Made by a program: the position numbers and the translations under genes. Of a stretch of 64,000 nt of DNA, positions 56,660 through 64,000 are shown one piece after another. Numbering within the stretch: the first letter of the stretch is position 1; every line of letters begins with the position of its first letter. Origin of the DNA: Dipteris shenzhenensis (taxonomy: Eukaryota; Polypodiophyta; Polypodiopsida; Gleicheniales); NCBI GenBank assembly GCA_047967505.1, contig CM106538.1; one strand, 5' to 3'. The notes under the pieces were generated by a model. That model worked only from the letters and a program-made list of their open reading frames with translations. It had not been told where the DNA came from and ran no database searches.

Positions 56660-58210
56660 AGATCATCTAGCATAAGGCTTTATGACCCCCTTGAATTAGT
56701 AGACAAGATTTAGTGCAAAACTTTGTTCTTTGCTAACTAAGAATGATGTCCAAACTTTTAGAATTTCAACTCTATATTACTTATTATGAGGTGAGGTGAG
56801 ATGGAATAGAATGGAAAGCCATGATGTTACACCCCACCAAAGGATTTCAAGTTAGTACAAAGAGTAGTGAAATGAAGTTTGGAAATAGATCTATGATAAT
56901 TTTATTTTCCTAGATTTCTTATGCTAATAACATTGTAATGCTTATATCGATGCTCGTGATCACCTCTCATTTTGCCCAAGTTAGCATACAAACCTCCTAT
57001 TTTTACCACAACAATGTCATGTGTAATAGAATCTAGACATTTAAAATGCATCTCCATCATGTTGGCTTCATCCATTGGGAAGATCCCAAAATAATGAGAG
57101 AGGTGGGTCTTGCTCTCATCTCATTTCAAGCACCATCATCATGCAACACCCTTGTTACAAAAAGAAAATAATGAAAGGGCACTACGGAAAACCCTTAAAA
57201 AAGCAAGGGTGAAAATGGCAACAAGATGAAGTAATGAAGGTGCACACCAAAATAATTTATTCTAACAAATAACCAAGTCATAGTTTATGCATACTAATGA
57301 ATTGCCAATATTCCTGCAAATGAAAGCATAATATTTGACTATAATGATTAATTTATGATTTCAAAATTTTTGTACTATGCTACTAAGCTAATCATCAATC
57401 CAACTCGAATTTTGTACATGGTAGAAAGGGGACGATCATTTTCACCTTGAGATGGGTGATTAAAGGCAATTCTTACAATGTGCATATCAAGCAAATCTGA
57501 CTTGTTGCCTACAAACACTAGCAATGTCGATCAAACATTCTACTCATGCCATCTTGACTTTTCTACCTCACTCAATTCTTCTTAGAGCACATTCCCATAG
57601 CTATATAGCTAGTATATTAGAGAGAATGAGGAGGTGTGTTCCCATGTGCCCGCAACAACTTGACAGGGGAGATTTTGAACCTACAAAGAGAGTGTGTGAG
57701 GTAAGTTACACACTACAAGAGACGGGTCTCTTTCCAACACTTTCTACGAACACTTTGTGGATACAGGCACAAAAATCATCGGTATGGATGGTAGGCAGGG
57801 AAGGTGTCAGTGTAGATGACAAAATGCTATGGTTGTTTAGTATGTGAATCATGATAGTAATCGGGATATACCGATGGACATACCACAATGGCTGACAATG
57901 CTTCCACTGATGCTTCCACCGATGTTTCCACCTACACTGATACCGACTCTGGGTTAAATTTTTCATACCCACGTTTTTACAAAATGTCATTTCCAAGGGA
58001 CATAATTTTTTACCACAAGTTTGTTCATTTGAAATATTAAAAACATAAGAGTATGTACACCAAAATTGAGATCAAAACACTCATATATTGATGGTGGTGA
58101 ACTTAACATACAAATGTACAAAATGTCACTATGAAAAGGAGAGGGCCAAGCATAGGAAGTCTTATGGATGTCAAAAAAATCAATCAATAGCATTTACATC
58201 GATAGCTTGA
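56647..58210. repeat. Duplicated segment, copy 2 (with CACTA terminus)
   Basis: Direct copy of 27,131-28,515, longer by an internal ~165-bp block (57,234-57,390). The similarity continues through the CACTA end at 57,711 and ends shortly after 58,200 where copy 1 is truncated. Confidence 0.9.
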
Positions 58211-59060
58211 GCCAAGTCTTCCACACCAAATAATTCTATATCAAGGTCTACATACAATTGATCACATATACCATCATCCCCTATCGTATATTCTCCCTCT
58301 TCTTCCCCAAAGTCATGATCTTCACCTTCCTCCATTACATTGTCATTATTGTCACTTTCTTCCTAGCCCATATTGTCATCTTCATCCTCTTTCCTAGATC
58401 CATCAGTATCATTATTTGGATCTTCTAATGGCATCTCCATATCTACGTCCCTATCTTCAAAAATATGTCTTCTTTGAGGAGCAACTTGGACCATGTAGCA
58501 CCATCTTGGATCCAAATGATCTAGATGAAAGACCACCTATGTTGAAGATGCAAATTAGATGCTAGTAATTATATTAATTTATGCTTAAGTGTGTGTGTGT
58601 GTGTGAACATCTACCAATATTTGTTTGAATACTAAGATATTAGCTTTTAATCAATTTATTACTATGTACCTATTCACAATGCTCTGGAAGAACAGAAGAT
58701 GATCACTTTCATCAATCCAAGGTTTGGTGGAGCCAATGGCAAAGAAACCACCGTTGTCTCTCTTGGCTAGATGGTTCTAAACCATTTGACATCAAGAATG
58801 TAAATACTAAATCATCTAAAATCAACTTCATAGATGTCACATATGGTCCCATAATAATCTAACTGCTACAAGGAGAAAATATTGGTATCAAAAGCACTTG
58901 CTCGGCTATCTTGTACAAACTTAGCTATGACTCCACAATAATAGGTGACTCTCCTTGAATCAATACCTTCCACATGAAAATGCCATCCATGTGACCATAA
59001 TGCACTGTACTTTTTGTACTACAAATGAACATGATTAAAATAATGAGGATGCATTTTGTA
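57711..59060 (-). mobile_element. CACTA (EnSpm) element remnant with TNP2 C-terminal part
   Basis: The terminus CACTACAAGAGACGGGTCTC at 57,711 extends rightward. On minus, 59,000-58,220 encodes a decayed TNP2-type C-terminal region (DUF4216-like): RRVTYYCGVIAKFVQDSRAS, QLDYYGTICDIYEVDF, then after a likely intron (58,537-58,669, GT-AG) VVFHLDHLDPRWCYMVQVAP and an acidic tail. Three or more stops break it. The gene reads toward the 57,711 end, the usual arrangement for the transposase 3' end. The other terminus was not found; gypsy sequence begins at ~59,550. Confidence 0.75.
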
Positions 59061-59549
59061 GCGATTGTGATCATAAATACCCAAATTACGTAGAAAGACA
59101 AGAAGCTCACCCGTGGCATACATCCAATTTCAAGCTCCCACTCTCAATCAATTACATCCTCTCCATCGTCTTCGGCTTCAAAAAGAGCTTCTTGTAGCCA
59201 ATCATGTGACATGTGTATGGGGAGAAGATCGTCTGCTAGATATGAGGTGGATATGGCACCCTTCACCTATGCATAACTCTAAATCATTTCCTCTCATTTA
59301 TTCTTTTTTTTTTGGAGTCTTTAGATCCCTCCACCAATCTTTGCATCTTGGAACTATTGGGGGTACAAAACTTATTGAATTTTTCTCTTTCTCTTTGCTC
59401 ATCTTTCTTTCAATCCCTTTACCTTCGAGAACCTCTGCAATGACACAATCATCATCCTTGACGTTCCAAGCATGTGGCATATCAGGATCCATGGATACAA
59501 GAAACTATGTGATGTATACTAATGACTCTTACATAAGCCATCCCTCCAT
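59061..59549. other. Unassigned sequence, probably rest of CACTA remnant
   Basis: Open frames on both strands (59,113-59,580 +; 59,492-59,298 -) have no clear identity. The sequence lies between the DUF4216-like part and the gypsy start. Confidence 0.4.
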
Positions 59550-60316
59550 GTTGTCTCTATGCCAACATGGACTTAAGTAGCATAGAAAGTGTGTATAGAG
59601 TAGTGGTAAAGCTTTGCTTGTACTTGCATAAGGCTAGGAATAATCTCTCTTAGGAATCCTCAATATGCATCTTCAACATGTAAGTCCTACATGCAACTCC
59701 TACATGCAAGTTCGACATATGATTCCTACATGCAATTTGTAGATGCAACTTTTACATGCATGTTCTACATGCAACTCCTACATGCAACATGCAAGTTCTA
59801 CATGCAACTCCTACATGCAACTTCTATATGGCATCCTAGATGCAAGTTCTACATGTAGAGAGAGAATATCTTATAATTACTACATGCAAAGACAAAAGCT
59901 CTCCAACTTCTATAAATACCCCATAATGGAATGAAGACCACACTCTTTTGGGCATTCTATTGAGTTCTACTTTGGTATTCCAAGCAATTGTCTCCAAGCT
60001 TCCTTGCACTCCACATCCAAAAGCATGTCATAACCTTGCCTCCTACTCCCCTCTCCTCCAACCTTGCAACTCCTCCTCTCCCTCTCCTCCTCCCTTCTCC
60101 TCTCTCTCCTCCTCTCTCCTCCTCCCTTCTCCTCCCTTCCCTCCTCTTTCCTTCTCCTCGCTTCTCCTCCCTATCCTCCTCCCCCATGCTCTTACATCTT
60201 CTTCCTCTTCCACTCCTATTCTCTCCCTAAACCCTTCTCCCTTAATTTAGTCCCTCAACCCTTGACCTCCATGATCTACAAGGGAGACGAGTTGTCCAAT
60301 ATGTACTCTAGGCTGA
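59550..60316 (+). mobile_element. Gypsy LTR/leader fragment, plus orientation
   Basis: Starts TGTTGTCTCTATGCCAACAT and matches, inverted, the beginning of the 25,042-22,230 region: minisatellite of catgcaactccta type (59,680-59,860), a block with tataaataccccataatgga, and a pyrimidine tract (60,045-60,190). It is ended by a second copy of the same start at 60,317. Confidence 0.75.
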
Positions 60317-62036
<1,720 letters not shown>

Positions 62037-63878
62037 GCCCTGTGCCAATTCCCATCGGAATCCTCCTACAAAATTGTCCCAATCTCTGGGAGAGTTTCAA
62101 AGGATGGATTGAACTTGCCAATCCCCCTCCACTTATGAATGACATTGAAGATATCCCTGTGTGGATGGGTGAGAGAGATGACATACGCAACATTACTATG
62201 CCTTTCATCCACAAGGCATATAATGAAGTCCAAGCCATAGTGGGTGCTGGAGTAGGTGTAAATGTCCTATCAAAGGAGCTCTATGAAGAATGGGGTCTCC
62301 CACCAATGCAAAAGGCTAATTTCAACATATGCCTTGCCAATGATTCTTAGGCTAAACCCTTGGGAATAGTGAATGGCATGTCCACAAAGATCATAAGAGT
62401 CAGCTTTTCCCTTCAATTCACAATCTTGGATCTCCCCAAAAAATCCTATCAAATCTTACTGGGACGTCCTTGGTTATTGGAAGCATCAGTCCTCCATGAC
62501 TAGGGAACTGATAAACTGACAATCCAAAATTGAGACACCGTAGTCAGGGTGAATATGGGAACAGGAGCTATAAAACAATTGTGCCTAGAGCATTGGATGA
62601 CACATCTTCCATGACAATCTCAAGCAAATCAGCTCCCTTGCAACAGCATGCCATAGCGGGGGACTCACAAAGCAATGTCCATAACTAGATACAAACATTA
62701 GCAACCATCGACAACTGCCATTCATTAGACCACATCTTCTCACAGATAGATGCTAAGGCGCTACAGGTAGATCCTCCACTCCCACATGAAGAACCAATCG
62801 ATCTAGAGATGCCATTCTTTATGGCTAACTTGGAGTGGAATAATGAACCTGAAGAAGGTACCCAAACCAATGATGACTCAGATTTTCCTTGGGACCTTGA
62901 AACTGAGGCTGAGAATGCTAAAATTGAAGATCAAATCTTTGATAATGACTTAGCCATTTTGCGTGCCCTAATGGCAATCGAGCTCCTAAAAGTTGAACCT
63001 CCAAAGTTGAATAATAGCAGAAGATCTCACAAGAAAGCTGAAGGAGGAAATCGCAGAAAAGCCAAGGTCAAGCACTTCAATGAATTCAAACGAGTCCAAA
63101 CAAGGATTGTCGAATTGTACCTTGCAAAGCCAGCTTCCTCAAAATCAAAACCACTACCTCTTGAATGGTCCCCTGAGGGATTGGAAGGAGTATGCTTAGC
63201 AAATGAACCCTTACTTGGAAACACCTTACCAATGGAAAAGTTACCCCACAATTCCCAACATAAGAAGTTTTGGAAATATAAGCCACATGTATGGATGAAG
63301 CTCAATCAAGAGACTTCAAAACAAGAAAGTCAAAGAGAGCCTAACAAATTGGTAAATGAAACAATGCCACTGAGTACACATGGCACATGTCAGGCTAGTT
63401 CAACACCATCAGAGGCCGATCTTCAAGAAGTGCTGGAATACTTCAAGAATTATACAAGTGGCAATGCGCCAATAGCAATGCCAAGACCACTAAGGGAATC
63501 TGAAGTCCAAGAAACTGATAGCATTAGAGAAACTCCAATCTATGAGGGACTAGCAAAAACACACACAATAAACCTCGCCCTTGAAGGGGAGGAAGAAAAA
63601 CTGGTTTTCATTGGGAAACAGCTTTGACAAGAAGATGAAACCAATCTCAAAGCACTCCTAATGGAATACCGTGACTGCCTAGCATGGTCATACAAAGAGA
63701 TGAAAGAGATTTCACCAGACATGGTAGTACACATGATACCTATAAGGAAAGGTGCTCACCCTAAGGTATGTGGACCTTATCGCACAAATCCTAAGTATGG
63801 CACCATGGTTTATGATGAGCTGAAAAAACTCCTAGATGCCAGATTCATCTATGAGATAGAGCACATTGAATGGGTTTC
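62037..63878 (+). pseudogene. Ty3/gypsy pol remnant: protease-like, linker, RT start
   Basis: 62,037-62,560 encodes a retropepsin-like segment: AIVGAGVGVNVLSKELYEEW, where the catalytic Asp position reads Gly, then SFSLQFTILDLPKKSYQILL and GRPWLLEASVLHD, broken by TAG (~62,348) and further stops. After a frame change, 62,809-63,627 is an open, acidic linker. After one TGA (63,625) the same frame gives the N-terminus of a gypsy RT: MEYRDCLAWSYKEMKEISPD, GPYRTNPKYG, LLDARFIYEIEHIEW. The RT stops at the copia LTR at 63,879. Protease would mature the polyprotein and RT copy the RNA; neither can work here. Confidence 0.85.
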
Positions 63879-64000
63879 TATGGGGATTAAAGGTCACTGT
63901 GCCTTTACCCCAGTTATGTACAATACTCAAACACATATATAAATGAATGAAAAAGAAGATTAGGGTGGTTCTGCACCCACCAAAAGCTTGTGTGGCTCTC
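63879..64000 (+). repeat. Second copia LTR (same family), plus orientation, cut by window end
   Basis: 122 bp matching the 171-bp LTR of the 45,051-50,753 element in reverse complement, starting TATGGGGATTAAAGGTCACT (TG changed to TA) and running to the window edge. It has about four substitutions and a 1-bp insertion against that LTR. Either a solo LTR or the 5' LTR of another full copy beyond the window; it interrupts the gypsy RT. Confidence 0.9.

Overview
This is plant nuclear DNA: one intact multi-exon plant gene (proton pump interactor type) sits in about 57 kb of nested, mostly decayed transposable elements, satellites and minisatellites. The long TE-filled intron, the mix of Ty3/gypsy, Ty1/copia, CACTA and unclassified DNA transposons, and the lack of other host genes suggest a large, repeat-rich genome. 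A non-flowering vascular plant (fern, lycophyte or gymnosperm) is my guess, not something the sequence proves. No bacterial operon, CRISPR array, rRNA or tRNA gene was seen. || Layout. 1-7.8 kb: gene-free, with two families of dispersed direct repeats. 7.8-16 kb: the PPI1-like gene (+), seven coding exons that join in phase 0 and give about 712 residues, ending in a C-terminal membrane anchor; a probable leader intron carries an odd tandem repeat. 16.2-16.75 kb: a 174-bp tandem repeat. 18-31 kb: gypsy debris on both strands (reverse transcriptase scrap, gag on minus, a long leader/LTR with purine tracts, then a plus-strand element with a primer-binding-like site and a broken gag), plus the terminus of a CACTA element with duplicated flank. 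31-36 kb: minisatellites, a perfect 21-bp-stem hairpin and a 494-bp MITE with an 8-bp target duplication. 36-41 kb: two decayed coding loci on minus, the second an unclassified transposase. 41.2-41.8 kb: a ~181-bp satellite. || 44.4-55.7 kb is the most interesting region. A DNA transposon is bounded by 29-bp terminal inverted repeats. It carries a minus-strand gene joining a DUF8039-like domain, a Cys-rich segment and a DUF7869-like domain with transposase-like acidic motifs. A divergently transcribed SET-domain gene lies beside it, and between the two genes are eight ~57-bp palindromic repeats. A 5.7-kb copia element with 171-bp LTRs and a 5-bp target duplication later landed 25 codons before the end of the minus-strand gene. 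A single UAG also interrupts that gene. || 56-64 kb: a BED-finger ORF, the second copy of the duplicated segment leading into a CACTA TNP2-like (DUF4216) remnant, then a plus-strand gypsy element with a long pyrimidine leader and broken protease/reverse transcriptase. That element is cut off at 63,879 by another LTR of the same copia family in the opposite orientation, which runs off the window.
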